Notes: generated by a model not told the origin, from the sequence alone. A stretch of DNA of 64,000 bases from an uncultured Duncaniella sp. (GCA_910589485.1 CAJUSW010000001.1:540019-604018), one strand, 5' to 3'; counted from the first letter of the stretch, positions 35,230 through 46,007 are shown. Numbers and translations: made by a program.

Positions 35230-38200
35230 ATGGAACAGAAACTTACTTGTAATATGAAGTCATTTCTTGAGCAGATAGCGGAGGTATATCTTGAGAATGA
35301 GCGGGGCGGGATGATGGATTTCTGCTTCGTGTTTCCTAATAAACGAAGCGGAACTTTCTTCAGGCATCATCTGATGCAGAAGGTGGCCGGCCAACCGTTC
35401 ATCATGCCCGAGATCGCCACCATAGGCGACCTGACCGCCCGTATAGTGCCGTTGGTGGAGGCTCCGAGGATGGAACAGCTGTTCATTCTATACAATGAAT
35501 ACCGCAAGATAGGTGGCGAGGACATCGACTTTGACCGCTTCATGTTCTGGGGCGAGATGATATTGAGCGATTTCAACGATGTGGACCTGTATCTGGTGGA
35601 TCCGGGACGACTGTTTGTCAACCTGAAACGCTACCGCGAGGTCAACGCCAACTATCTCACCGACGATCAGCGGGCAATTCTCGAAAAATATTGGGGGGAG
35701 CAGTTCACTCCCCATTCGCCGGAGAAATTCTGGCAACATCTTCACTACGACTCCCCTACCCCGCTCGAACAGAAATTCCTGAAACTGTGGGAGGTGCTCG
35801 ATCCGCTCTACCGTGCTTTCACCTCCACCCTGCGCGGGTGCGGAATGGGAACCCAGGGAATGATAGTGAGGGATGCTGTGGAGCATCTGCGCCGGTGCCG
35901 CACCTCCGATCTGTCACACGCCCGATATATATTCGTGGGGTTCAACGTGCTCACGCTCGCCGAGCTGTCGATATTCGGCAACCTGGATGCCCGGGGCGTG
36001 GCCGATTTCTACTGGGACAACGCATCGCCGGCCATGAGGGTGAAGGGGAACGCCGCGTCGCGATTCATCGACCGCAATGCGGCCAGATTCAAATCGCGCT
36101 ACGACCTCAACGCCCTGTATCCCATCGCCGACGGCCAATTCCCTGAAATCACCCTCACCGGCCTGCCCTCGGCCATAGGGCAAGCCAAGATGGCCGGCCA
36201 CACGCTCGCCGGATGGATCGAGGACGGCACGATAGCCGATACGGGAAATGCCATTGACACGGCCGTGGTGCTACCTGACGATTCGCTTCTGATCCCCATG
36301 ATACACTCCATCCCCAGGATAAAATGCGAGGCTCCGGCTGAGAATGGGGAGACAAAGGAGGAAGCGACAAGGGAGATGCCTCTCAATGTGACGATGGGAT
36401 TGCCGATGAGGACCACATCGTTTGCCTCGCTGATAAATTCGCTTGTGAGCCTGCACCTCAGGGCCACCGAGACCCGCGGGGAGTGGTGCTACTTCCACGA
36501 GGATGTGAAGAAGGTGATATCCCACCCGCTGTTGTCGACCATCGACCGTGACGGGTGCAACGCCCTGACCACCCTATTCGCCACCAGGCGAGTGTATATG
36601 CTCCCGGCCTCGGAGGCCCGCGACACCGCTCCGGGTATAGGGTATGTGTTCACTCCTATAGCCGATCCGAACTCCATCGAGGATGTATATTCCTATTTCC
36701 ATACACTGCTCACGTCATTGCGCGAGGCCCTGAAGCCCGATGACAATAAGGTGGAGGTGTTCTTCATCCACGCCTATCTCGACGCGCTCAACGATCTGAA
36801 GAACGCAGCCGACCGCTGGGGGGTAGAGATGCGCGACTCCACATTCATACAGCTCCTGCAGAAGGCTATAGCCGGAGTGTCGGTCAACTTCGTGGGAGAA
36901 CCTCTGCGCGGATTGCAGATAATGGGTGTGCTCGAGACTCGCGCTCTCGATTTCAACAACCTGATATTGCTGTCGATGAACGAGCACATATTCCCGCGCA
37001 AGCACTACACCCGCTCGTTCATCCCCGACACCCTGCGCCAGAGCTACGGCATGGCCACCACCGACTATCAGGAATCGATCTACGCCTATTACTTCTACCG
37101 CCTCATAAGCAGGGCTCAGAAGGTGACCATATATTACGACTCACGCAACGGTCCCACCTACACGAGCGAGATGTCGCGCTACATAACCCAACTGCTGTAT
37201 CTGCATCCCGAATGTAAGATACACCACTCGCTCGGGTCCTACGAATTCACTCCCAAGGACAAACCGGTGATCAGTATTGAGAGAACTCCTGAGATAAAAC
37301 AACGGCTCAGGTCGTTCTGCACCCCGGGAGGCAAACGGCTCTCGGCATCGCTGATCAACGATTACATCAACTGTCCGCTACAGTTCTACCTGAAAAGTCT
37401 GTGTGAACTCAACACCGATACCGAGCCGACCGACTATATGGACAGCGCGACATATGGATCGATAGTCCACGCCGTGGTGCAGCAGGCCTACATGGAATGG
37501 AAGGGCGACGCGCCGGCTGTGAAAGTCACGGCCGAGATGCTCGACAGCCTCATCCACTCCAAAGGAAAGCTCGACAGGCTCATCACCGAGGCTGTGAACG
37601 ACCTGTTCAACAAGCGCGGAAAGGGGGACACGACACCGCTGATCGGTGAGGCCAAGGTGATGGGCAACCTCACCAAATACATCCTCACGCGCATGTTTGA
37701 GCAGGAGAAGCAGTTTGCCCCGTTTGACTTCATCGCCGCCGAGCTTCTCATCACCGGGACCATGACACTGGCCCCCGACCTCACCATCAACATCAAGCAG
37801 TATCTCGACCGTGTGGACCGAGTGTATCCGCCGGGGCACTACGGAGACCCCACCCAGGGCACCATACGCATCATCGACTACAAGACCGGAGGCGACGCCA
37901 CGGCCTTCAAGGATCTGGATCAGCTGTTTGATCCCACAGTGGCCGACAGGCGGAAAGCCATATTGCAGCTGATGTTCTATGCCAAGGCTTATGCCGAGAA
38001 AACGCGTTACGAGGGGCCGATACAGCCGTTCATATATAAGTTCCGCACCATCTACACCGAAGGGCTGAAACCTATAATGCTCGGCAAGGCACCTTTCACC
38101 GACTATCACGAGATCCTGGATGAATACATGGAACGGTTCGAGGCGCTGGTGCGCGAGATAGTTCTCTCCGACACGCCGTTTACCCAGGCCAAGAAAGAGG

Positions 38201-38247
38201 AGAGTTGCGAATTCTGTCAATTCAAACTGTTATGCCGCCGTTCATGA
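35230..38247 (+). CDS. AddB-like PD-(D/E)XK nuclease family protein
   Basis: The 1005-residue protein shows the layout of an AddB-type recombination subunit. The N-terminal half is a degenerate helicase (FVFPNKRSGTFFRHHL in place of an ATP loop). The C-terminal RecB-like nuclease has IIDYKTGGDA as the catalytic D..K motif (near residue 884). Four cysteines fit an iron-sulfur staple: one in DYINCPLQFYL (near 717) and three in ESCEFCQFKLLCR at the end. AddB works with the helicase-nuclease AddA in double-strand break repair; no addA lies in the window. hemW overlaps its stop. Confidence 0.85.
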   Translation: MEQKLTCNMKSFLEQIAEVYLENERGGMMDFCFVFPNKRSGTFFRHHLMQKVAGQPFIMPEIATIGDLTARIVPLVEAPRMEQLFILYNEYRKIGGEDIDFDRFMFWGEMILSDFNDVDLYLVDPGRLFVNLKRYREVNANYLTDDQRAILEKYWGEQFTPHSPEKFWQHLHYDSPTPLEQKFLKLWEVLDPLYRAFTSTLRGCGMGTQGMIVRDAVEHLRRCRTSDLSHARYIFVGFNVLTLAELSIFGNLDARGVADFYWDNASPAMRVKGNAASRFIDRNAARFKSRYDLNALYPIADGQFPEITLTGLPSAIGQAKMAGHTLAGWIEDGTIADTGNAIDTAVVLPDDSLLIPMIHSIPRIKCEAPAENGETKEEATREMPLNVTMGLPMRTTSFASLINSLVSLHLRATETRGEWCYFHEDVKKVISHPLLSTIDRDGCNALTTLFATRRVYMLPASEARDTAPGIGYVFTPIADPNSIEDVYSYFHTLLTSLREALKPDDNKVEVFFIHAYLDALNDLKNAADRWGVEMRDSTFIQLLQKAIAGVSVNFVGEPLRGLQIMGVLETRALDFNNLILLSMNEHIFPRKHYTRSFIPDTLRQSYGMATTDYQESIYAYYFYRLISRAQKVTIYYDSRNGPTYTSEMSRYITQLLYLHPECKIHHSLGSYEFTPKDKPVISIERTPEIKQRLRSFCTPGGKRLSASLINDYINCPLQFYLKSLCELNTDTEPTDYMDSATYGSIVHAVVQQAYMEWKGDAPAVKVTAEMLDSLIHSKGKLDRLITEAVNDLFNKRGKGDTTPLIGEAKVMGNLTKYILTRMFEQEKQFAPFDFIAAELLITGTMTLAPDLTINIKQYLDRVDRVYPPGHYGDPTQGTIRIIDYKTGGDATAFKDLDQLFDPTVADRRKAILQLMFYAKAYAEKTRYEGPIQPFIYKFRTIYTEGLKPIMLGKAPFTDYHEILDEYMERFEALVREIVLSDTPFTQAKKEESCEFCQFKLLCRRS

Positions 38248-39338
38248 AAGTATATGTGCATGTGCCGTTCTGCCACTCCAAGTGTGCCTACTGTGATTTC
38301 TACTCCACCCCTCGGCAGGAGCTTATGGAGAGATATGTTGACACCGTGAGGGAAGAGTGGAAAGCCTTGGGTGGCGGGGCGGTCCCCGACACCATGTATC
38401 TGGGTGGGGGTACGCCGTCGAGCCTCCCGGTGGAACTGCTCGACCGGCTTATCGAAGGGATACCGGCTCCGGAGCCTCTCAGGGAATTCACCATCGAGGC
38501 CAATCCCGAGGATGTGACCCGCGGGTGGGTGAACCATGTGGTGACCAATACACGCATCGACCGGGTGAGCATGGGGATACAGACGTTTGACGACTCCACT
38601 CTCAGTTTCCTTGGCCGACGGCACACCGGCGCCCAGGCCGAGGAGGCTGTGCATACCCTGCGCGAAGGTGGAATTGGAAATCTGTCGTGCGACCTGATAT
38701 ATGGTCTCCCCGGCCAGACATTGGAGGGGTGGAAAGCCGATCTCGACCGCTTGCTGTCGCTCAAGCCCGAACATATCTCGGCCTATCTGCTCAGCTATGA
38801 ACCGCGCACTCGGCTCGGCGTTATGCTATCGAAGGGGAAAGTCATCGAGGCTTCCGACCAATTGGCCGAGGAGATGTACTCCTACCTGTGCCGTGCCTCC
38901 CGCGAGGCCGGATATGAGCATTACGAGATCTCCAACTTCGCCCTGCCCGGCCGTAAAGCTGTGCATAACTCCTCCTATTGGGACGGATCGGACTACATAG
39001 GTCTCGGCCCCGGCGCCCACTCGATGGCAGGGGGCGTGAGATGGTACAATCCTTCCGACCTGAACGGTTATATACGATCAGGCGGACACGGATTCCGGGT
39101 CATTGACGAGGAGGATGAGATGAACCGTTACAACGATATGCTCATCACGGCGCTACGCACCTCGGCAGGACTCGATCGCGAGGCTATCCCTGAGGAGTTC
39201 AAGGCATCGTTTGACACCTCATCGGCCCGGCTTCTCGAAAACGGCGGCCTCGTCATCACCCCATCAGGCCGGATAGCCATCCCTGAGGACAAATGGCTGA
39301 CAAGCAACACCATACTGCTGGAGCTGATAGAAGTGTGA
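38244..39338 (+). CDS. hemW: Radical SAM heme chaperone HemW
   Basis: The 364-residue protein begins MKVYVHVPFCHSKCAYCDFY, with the CxxxCxxC radical SAM cluster motif. YLGGGTPSSLP, the NPEDVT block and YGLPGQTLEGW are diagnostic of HemW (formerly annotated as oxygen-independent coproporphyrinogen oxidase). It is thought to deliver heme to target proteins rather than make it. I use ATG 38244, which overlaps the preceding stop (ATGA), over the earlier TTG at 38205. The length is normal. Confidence 0.93.
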   Translation: MKVYVHVPFCHSKCAYCDFYSTPRQELMERYVDTVREEWKALGGGAVPDTMYLGGGTPSSLPVELLDRLIEGIPAPEPLREFTIEANPEDVTRGWVNHVVTNTRIDRVSMGIQTFDDSTLSFLGRRHTGAQAEEAVHTLREGGIGNLSCDLIYGLPGQTLEGWKADLDRLLSLKPEHISAYLLSYEPRTRLGVMLSKGKVIEASDQLAEEMYSYLCRASREAGYEHYEISNFALPGRKAVHNSSYWDGSDYIGLGPGAHSMAGGVRWYNPSDLNGYIRSGGHGFRVIDEEDEMNRYNDMLITALRTSAGLDREAIPEEFKASFDTSSARLLENGGLVITPSGRIAIPEDKWLTSNTILLELIEV

Positions 39339-39406
39339 TATCCTCAGGCTCTCCCATCACACTAAATCTCCCTCAAAAGCGTTATATTCCTATACTATCA
39401 CTGATA

Positions 39407-40153
39407 ATGTCAATTCTAAGTTTTTTCTCCAAAAAGGAACCGGTTAAGCTACCGTTCCACACCGATATACACTGCCATATTGTCCCCGGCGTTGACGACG
39501 GGTCGCCCGATGCCTCCACTTCGGCCGACCTGGTGGAACGCATGCAAGGCTGGGGCATATCACGCATCATAGCCACACCGCATGTCACCGAGGCGACATT
39601 CGAGAACACGCCCGAGATACTCGACCCGGCTCTCGATGAGCTGAGACAGGAACTGGCCCGGCGCGGAAACGGGATAGAGGTGATACGGTCGTCGGAAAAC
39701 CGCATCGATGATTTCACCCGCGAACTGCTCGAAAAGGGGATGATAAAACCGATGCCGGGCAATTACCTGCTCATAGAATGTTCGTTCCTGCAGGAGCCGA
39801 TGATGCTCGACCAGTTCATATATGGGTTGAAAATACAAGGTTACAAACCTATCCTCGCCCACCCCGAGCGGTATTATTACTATCACGACAATTACCGTCG
39901 GTATGCTGAGTTGCACAATCTCGGCACGCTGTTTCAGATCAATGTGCTGTCACTTGCCGGATATTACAGCAAGCACGAAAAGAAGGTGGCCGAACGGCTC
40001 ATAGAGATGGGATGTGTTGACTTCCTCGGCACCGACCTCCACAACCACCGTCATGCCGACTCGATCGACCACTATCTCACCACCTCCGATGCCCGCCGGC
40101 ACGCAGTCGCGCTCGAAGGCCGGATATTCAATGACCGCGTGTTCCGGGAATAG
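39407..40153 (+). CDS. CpsB/YwqE-type tyrosine-protein phosphatase (PHP domain)
   Basis: The 248-residue metal-dependent phosphatase has the PHP-domain motifs in order: DIHCHIVPGVDDGSPD (residues 19-34), RIIATPHV, ILAHPERY and DFLGTDLHNH. These supply the metal-binding His/Asp residues. CpsB enzymes dephosphorylate tyrosine kinases that control capsule export. I start at ATG 39407 because the frame upstream lies within hemW and lacks family similarity. No capsule operon is adjacent, so the partner kinase is elsewhere. The transcript ends at the 21-bp stem at 40223-40286. Confidence 0.88.
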   Translation: MSILSFFSKKEPVKLPFHTDIHCHIVPGVDDGSPDASTSADLVERMQGWGISRIIATPHVTEATFENTPEILDPALDELRQELARRGNGIEVIRSSENRIDDFTRELLEKGMIKPMPGNYLLIECSFLQEPMMLDQFIYGLKIQGYKPILAHPERYYYYHDNYRRYAELHNLGTLFQINVLSLAGYYSKHEKKVAERLIEMGCVDFLGTDLHNHRHADSIDHYLTTSDARRHAVALEGRIFNDRVFRE

Positions 40154-40222
40154 GCATCGGTCCATGGCGGCCTGAACAGCGAGACAGCAATCGACCCTCC
40201 CCGCCACTTCCGTATAACAAGA

Positions 40223-40286
40223 AAAACAAAAGTCTTATCACCTTTTTACCGGCTCCATGCCGGGCAGGTGATAAGACTTTTGTTTT
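40223..40286. terminator. Bidirectional terminator, 21-bp perfect stem
   Basis: The arm at 40223-40243 is the exact reverse complement of 40266-40286, with A- and T-runs at the ends. It serves both the cpsB-like gene (plus) and the SusCD locus (minus). Confidence 0.93.
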
Positions 40287-40309
40287 ACAGTATATGTGAA
40301 TCAGTCAGG

Positions 40310-41131
40310 TTACTTTCTGAGCTGGAGACCGTCGAGGCAGAACCAAGCCGGAGTTCTCATGCGACCGTTCTCATCCTTATCGGAGGAGTCGAGATAGAAT
40401 ACCACCTTGTCAACCTCGCCAAGCGGATAGAGGTCAAAGCGACGCCAGTTGTTCTGGATATAATCCCAGTCGGGATTGTCGGCGTTATGACCTTTCTTGC
40501 AAGCGAGATCCACCGAGGTCTTTCCGGTCTGCTGTCCGCCACGGTATCCCACGGCTGTCAATGTGAGATAGTCATTCTCGCCAAACTTCTTCACTCCACC
40601 GGGCACATAGGAGTGCCATATCCCCATAGGTTTGCTCGGCACATTGGGGTTGGCCACAGGCTCGCCATCTTTGTCGTAGGTATCGCCATAAGTCATGGCC
40701 AGAAACGACCATGTGGTGTTGGCCACGAGCACATACTCTATCACCGAGGGACGGTCGAGGGTGAAGAATGCATCATCTCCGTTGACATGTCCCACGACGT
40801 AATTGCCGGTAGTGTTGGGGCGGGGTGTCCACACACTGTAACGCATCGAGTCGACCGAGACCTCATCATCACGCCACACAAACGAACGGAGACTGCGGTT
40901 GCTGAGACAGAAACCACCGACAAGCTGAGAGCCTGACTTCACGGCATTGAAGTTGACACCCGAGGCTGAGAATCCGCCATCGGTTATCACATGGGTGAAA
41001 CGGTCGGGCATCTGAATCTCATTGAAGGTGATGTTGTCGGGGGCCGGGATGACCACATCGAGATCGTCGGAGCAGGAGGTTGCCATTACAGCTAACGCAC
41101 CGGCCATATATAGGGCTAATTTCTTAATCAT
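40310..41131 (-). CDS. DUF4465-type surface lipoprotein of the SusCD locus
   Basis: The 273-residue lipoprotein has signal and lipobox ATSC followed by SDDLD, which fits outer-surface export. It carries the DUF4465 landmarks SQLVGGFCLSNRS (near residue 68), YVVGHVNGDDAFFTLDRPS, and the terminal WFCLDGLQL. The fold is presumably a beta-sandwich binding module. It is 11 bases downstream of the susD gene, so it is the third protein of this uptake system, occupying the position of a SusE/F-type accessory binder. The ligand is unknown. No glycoside hydrolase or sensor gene is present. Confidence 0.82.
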   Translation of the reverse strand: MIKKLALYMAGALAVMATSCSDDLDVVIPAPDNITFNEIQMPDRFTHVITDGGFSASGVNFNAVKSGSQLVGGFCLSNRSLRSFVWRDDEVSVDSMRYSVWTPRPNTTGNYVVGHVNGDDAFFTLDRPSVIEYVLVANTTWSFLAMTYGDTYDKDGEPVANPNVPSKPMGIWHSYVPGGVKKFGENDYLTLTAVGYRGGQQTGKTSVDLACKKGHNADNPDWDYIQNNWRRFDLYPLGEVDKVVFYLDSSDKDENGRMRTPAWFCLDGLQLRK

Positions 41132-41142
41132 ATCAAAATAGT

Positions 41143-42585
41143 TTATTCCAGTCCTGGATTTTGTTCAATCTTGTTAAGGTGAGCTATAATCTCGACATCA
41201 GGGATAGGCCAGCAATACTGGTTTTCCGAGAAATCGACATCGGGTTTGAGGGTGCGGATCCAAGGCTTACCGTCATGCTCGAAACGCAGTGATGCGAACC
41301 ACGGAGTCTCGTTCTCCATGAGCAGAGTCACCACATATTCCTTATATATGGCATCCATCAGTTGCTGGTGAGTGGTTATTCCGGTTATAGGAGCGAGCAC
41401 AGGATTGGTATATGTCTCACGCATCTTGTTAAGCTCGGCAAGCGGAGCGGTAAGATCGGAAGGATTTGTGCGGGCAAGAAGCTCGGCCTTCATCAGATAA
41501 AGCTCGGCATAACGGAACTGATAGGGTGTGTATTTGTCATCCATACCCTCGTATCGACCACGGTGATAGAGCTTGATGAGAATATTGTCCTTGCGCTGAT
41601 CCTGCCAAGTCTCGGGAGAACGGGCATCGCCCACGATATAGGGATAACGCTCGTCGGCCTCAAGCCATTCCTGAACAATGTCGGTAAAGGTTGGGTTGAA
41701 GTACAGGCCGTAGGAATATATGAACTCGCTGTAGGAGAGGTTGGTCAGGTCGCCCATATAACGGCTGAAGAGCAATTCCTTGGAATCCCATGCCTTATCG
41801 TAAAGTTCGGTTACATCGCTTTCCATCGCAAATACAGCCGGAGCGGTAGTCATCACACTGTTGACCAGATTGAGAGCCTCGGCATAATCGCCGTCCCAAC
41901 CACGCACCATCAGAAGCTTGGCATGCATCACCTGGGCCATCTGCTTTGACAGATAATGGCTCGAAGTATAGTCTCCGAGATGCTCCTCGGCATACTTGAA
42001 GTCATCAATAATCACATTGTAGCTGTCGCCTACCGATATGCGGTCAAGCATGAGGTTGGTAAGCTCGGAGGTCTGTGTACGGTAGATGATACCGTAGGGG
42101 GACTCGGGAGCATCAAACCAACGGGCATAAAACCACAAGAGGTGCAGATTGGCATATCCACGGAAACAACGGGCCTCGGCAATCAACCTCTCCTTTTCGG
42201 CCGAGGAAGGGAATTTATCATCGGTAAGCTTGCTGACACCCTCGATAGCTGCATTGGAGGCATTGATAACGCTATACCATTGCTTCCAGATACCATCTAT
42301 GAAGGTATTAGGATTTGATTGTTTATAACCCATGTTCACTATATCAGGAGCATAGTCCCATATTCCAGCCATGCAATGGGTGAAACCATAGAGATATCCT
42401 CCAAGATAAGAATTTTTGGCATATACGCCATAGATACCGTTCACACTGTTCTGGGCCGTCTTATAGTCGGTCACGGCATTTTCAAGCGTGTAGGAATTCT
42501 CAGGCATTTCGGTGAGGAATTCATCGCATGATGAAGTGGCAAGCATACATCCCGCCAACAACGTCACTATATATCTTTTTTTCAT
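41143..42585 (-). CDS. susD: SusD/RagB family nutrient-binding lipoprotein
   Basis: The 480-residue lipoprotein has lipobox SSC then DEFL, the standard SusD start (SCDEFLTEMPENSY). TPR-like helices follow, and the C-terminal SusD signature regions FRYAELYLMKAELLAR (near 360) and YCWPIPDVEI are present. It sits on the outer membrane surface as a lid over its SusC partner and binds the ligand. ATG 42585 is preferred over the TTG nine bases earlier. It lies 14 bases after the susC stop. The symbol is by family; the substrate is not starch by any evidence here. Confidence 0.93.
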   Translation of the reverse strand: MKKRYIVTLLAGCMLATSSCDEFLTEMPENSYTLENAVTDYKTAQNSVNGIYGVYAKNSYLGGYLYGFTHCMAGIWDYAPDIVNMGYKQSNPNTFIDGIWKQWYSVINASNAAIEGVSKLTDDKFPSSAEKERLIAEARCFRGYANLHLLWFYARWFDAPESPYGIIYRTQTSELTNLMLDRISVGDSYNVIIDDFKYAEEHLGDYTSSHYLSKQMAQVMHAKLLMVRGWDGDYAEALNLVNSVMTTAPAVFAMESDVTELYDKAWDSKELLFSRYMGDLTNLSYSEFIYSYGLYFNPTFTDIVQEWLEADERYPYIVGDARSPETWQDQRKDNILIKLYHRGRYEGMDDKYTPYQFRYAELYLMKAELLARTNPSDLTAPLAELNKMRETYTNPVLAPITGITTHQQLMDAIYKEYVVTLLMENETPWFASLRFEHDGKPWIRTLKPDVDFSENQYCWPIPDVEIIAHLNKIEQNPGLE

Positions 42586-42599
42586 AATTGACAAGGTGT

Positions 42600-45500
42600 T
42601 TAATCGATTGTGAGTTTCAGACCTACATTATAAGTACGGGCGGCGGGATACGAACTGTAGTCATAACCTACGCCATAAAGAGCCGAGGGAGCTGAGAAGT
42701 TACCCTGCGGGTCCATACCGGGGTACTTTGTAATCGTGAAAAGATTGGTAGCCTGGAATGATGCCTCGATACCTTTGATGAGGAAATTACGGAACCACTT
42801 CTGAGGAAGCTTGTAGGAGACATTCAGCGCTGTGAGACGCAGATAGGACGCGTCATGGAGCCAGCGGTTGGAGAATGTGCTGTTCTGTCCCATACCGTAG
42901 TGGGTGGATACGGGATACTTGCCACTCTCGTTCATAGTCCAGCTGTCAAGAATGAATGTGGGCGCATTATATACATTCACGCCTCCGAATTTCGACGCCT
43001 CGTCAACCCAATAACGTTTTCCGCCGAGCGCATACGAGAATGTCATATTGAACATAAGGCCCTTCCATATAAGGGTGGAACCGAAACCACCGAATACATC
43101 GGGATTACTGTTGCCGAGATATGTACGGTCATCAGCGGTGATCTTCCCGTCACCGTTAAGGTCTACGAGATACACGTCACCGGCACCCTCGGTCCATGAG
43201 GTTACTCGATAATTCATAGGCTGACCGGTAGCGGGGTTGATAGGCATGGTAGCCAGGGCTTCCTCATAGTTGGCATACAGACGACCGGCATCTACGTAGC
43301 CGTAGAATGTTCCAAGTTCGCTACCCTCGGTAAGCTTGAAATTCTCATAGGCACCTCCTCCGAGATATGTAGTGATACCGTTAAGTTTCTCAAGTTTACC
43401 CTTGTTATGAGCGGCATTGAAATTGATGTCCCAGGTGAGATCGCGGTTGCGAAGCACAGAAACAGTTACATCAAACTCCAGACCGGTATTGCTGATAGCT
43501 CCCACATTCTGATTGGTATAATCAAAAGATGAAGACGTTGGCACAGGGCGTGATGTGATAAGATTATCGACATACTTGCGGTACCATCCTATAGAACCGC
43601 GCACGCGGTCATCCCAGAAACCATAGTCGATACCAAGGTCGGTCTGTGTCTGAGCCTCCCACTGCAGGGTATTGTTACCGAGCGAATTGGGGTAGGATCC
43701 AGGCTGTCCGTTATAGGAATTTGAACCGATACCGCTGATGAAGTCATAGTAACCGAGATTCTGCGAACCGGTCTTACCATAGGAGGCACGGAGCTTAAGG
43801 TAAGTAAGGACAGGGGCAAGACCTTTGAGGAACTCCTCATTGGACATAATCCAACCCACAGCTCCCGAGGGGAAGTAACCCCAGCGCTTATCCTTACCAA
43901 ACTTGGAAGAACCGTCGGCACGGAAGGTACCTGTGAGCAGATAACGGTCGTTGAACTTGTACTGAACACGGGCAAATGCCGATACAATGGCTGAGTTGTA
44001 CTTGGAGCTTGCTATCGAGTTCTTGATAGCCGCACTGCCGAGATTGGTGAGGACATCATCATCAGGGAAGTTGGAGCCGGACGCGGAAAGACGTTTGGCC
44101 GACTGACGCTCCATCGAGCTACCGATCATGGCCTGCACGTCGTGCTTACCCATAGTCTTGAAGAATGTGAGAAGGTTATCCCATACGATCACATAATTCT
44201 GAGAATTGGTTTTCTGACCGGTATTGTTATCGCCATCATAGTATCGGCGGGTAAACTTATCGTAATCCGAATTGGAATATGTGGCATTCAGGGTGGTACG
44301 GAATTTCAGATATGGGAATATGTTATACTCCAGGAAAGAAATTCCGGTGAAATTCTTGGAATCGCTATGGTTCTTATCCAACAGCTCCACAAGAGGATTC
44401 TTGGTATAGTAGTCAATTGTATTGATATTACCATTCTCATCATACATGGGATAGTCGGGGCGCATGCCGATGAGCTTGTCAATCATATTGTCCTTCTCGT
44501 CGGCACGACGGGTAGATGCATCCATATTGAGACCGAATTTCACCTTTTCGCTTACTGTGGTCTCGAAGTTGAAACGCATACCGAAGTACCTGGAGCTACT
44601 TCCCTTCACTATACCGTCCTGATCCTTGAAATTGACCGACGCATAATAGGAAGTAGACTTGGTACCACCGCGCAAAGACACATTATAGTCCTGGGCAAAG
44701 GCGTTCTGAGTCATGGCATCCCAATAGTTATCGTGACCGTCATAATAGGCGTTGGGGAGCCATATATCAGCAATATCGCTCATATCCCACTGGCTTGTCG
44801 AGATAAGATTGAACTTGTCGATATCCATATAACGCTTGTTGAAATAGCTCATGCCACCGCTTCGGAAGGCTTCAAGAAGATTGGCTTTCTTAGAAAAAGT
44901 CTTGTACTGTTCGGCATCCATAGTCTTGAAGTCATTGGAGTTGAGAGACTGCCAACCGAAACGCGAGCTGAATTCAATAGTAGGCTTCATGCCCTCGCTA
45001 CCGCTCTTTGTGGTCACGATCACGACACCATTGGCCGCACGAGAGCCGTAGATAGCTGTAGCCGACGCATCCTTGAGAATGTCGATCGAGCTGACGTCAT
45101 TGAGATTAAGGTTATAGAGAGTATTTGACACATCGCCTGAAACATCGGCGGAATACTGGGGTACACCGTCGATTACCCACAGAGGCTGACCGTCGCCGGA
45201 GAGCGAGGACTGACCACGTATCACCACCGAAATAGGAGATGTGGGCGATGCACTCGAAATCATTACATTGACACCTGCGGCCTTGCCCTGAAGCATACTG
45301 GCCACATTGGAGGTCATGGGCGAGTGCTCGACGTCACGGGCAGTGAGACGGGACACCGAACCGGTGAGGTCACGCACCTTGGAGGTACCATAGCCGATCA
45401 CCACAACCTCATCGAGGTCGCTTGAATTATAGGAAAGTTCTACTGTTACAGGCTTATCACCCTTAATGGATACCGTCTGGCTGACCATGCCCACGAAACT

Positions 45501-45822
45501 CACCTCGAGTTGTGGATTCTTGGTACCGGCCGGAATTGTCAACGAGAAGATACCGTTCATATCGGTAACGGTACCGTTTTTCGTTCCCTTTAGAAATACT
45601 GATGCTCCCGGAAGTGGCTCACCGGCCTCGTCGGAAACAAATCCATTGATTGTTATTTTTCCCGGAGCTGACTGCGTGGCAGCTATCCCGGAAGTGATTT
45701 GTGATTCTACATCAACCGCGTTGGCACTTAATGTCTGCGGGAATGGGGAAATCAGACTGATTGCAAGAATTGAAAGTCCAAAATACCCCCCCCCGATTGT
45801 TAAATAATGTTAAATTAAACAT
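42600..45822 (-). CDS. susC: SusC/RagA-type TonB-dependent transporter, frame-shifted at a poly-G tract
   Basis: From 45812 down to 42600 one open frame encodes a full SusC: a signal-like stretch (YFGLSILAISLISPFPQ), a carboxypeptidase-like domain (INGFVSDEAGEPLPGASVF), the DEVVVIGYGT box, plug and ~22-strand barrel, ending in a typical SusC C-terminus. That frame has no ATG, GTG or TTG until ATG 45560, beyond the signal peptide and inside the first domain. The only suitable upstream start, ATG 45822, is one base out of frame: nine G's on the coding strand (45794-45786) lie between. As written it would make a 36-residue dead peptide. With eight G's, translation from 45822 gives an intact exported receptor of about 1,073 residues. 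This is a switch or a sequence error. It imports an unknown oligosaccharide or peptide together with SusD. Confidence 0.85.
45786..45794. repeat. Homopolymer G9 tract at the 5' end of susC
   Basis: Nine consecutive C's on the plus strand (G's on the coding strand), 28 bases after the putative start ATG 45822. I noticed no other run of eight or more G or C in this window. Confidence 0.95.
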
Positions 45823-45876
45823 AAATAGGGTTGAGGTTAAGATTAGTTGATTGGATAATGCTGAGTACGTACATCG

Positions 45877-45884
45877 CAAAGTTA
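45877..45884 (-). promoter_or_regulatory. Promoter -7 element of the susCD locus
   Basis: Minus-strand TAACTTTG lies about 55 bases before ATG 45822, supporting that ATG as the true start. No clear TTTG at the -33 distance. Confidence 0.55.
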
Positions 45885-45934
45885 TAAATATTTTTTAAAC
45901 ATTTTGAGGATATGTAATAAAATTTGAAAAAATA

Positions 45935-45970
45935 AGAAAAAAATTGCCGAAGAGAGATCTCATCGGCAAT
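45935..45970 (-). terminator. Terminator of the purF-like gene
   Basis: ATTGCCGA (45943-45950) pairs with TCGGCAAT (45963-45970), flanked by A- and T-runs, so it works on the minus strand, about 40 bases past the purF-like stop. Confidence 0.85.
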
Positions 45971-46007
45971 TTTTTTCTTATTGTATTATACTATTTATAT
46001 TACAATC

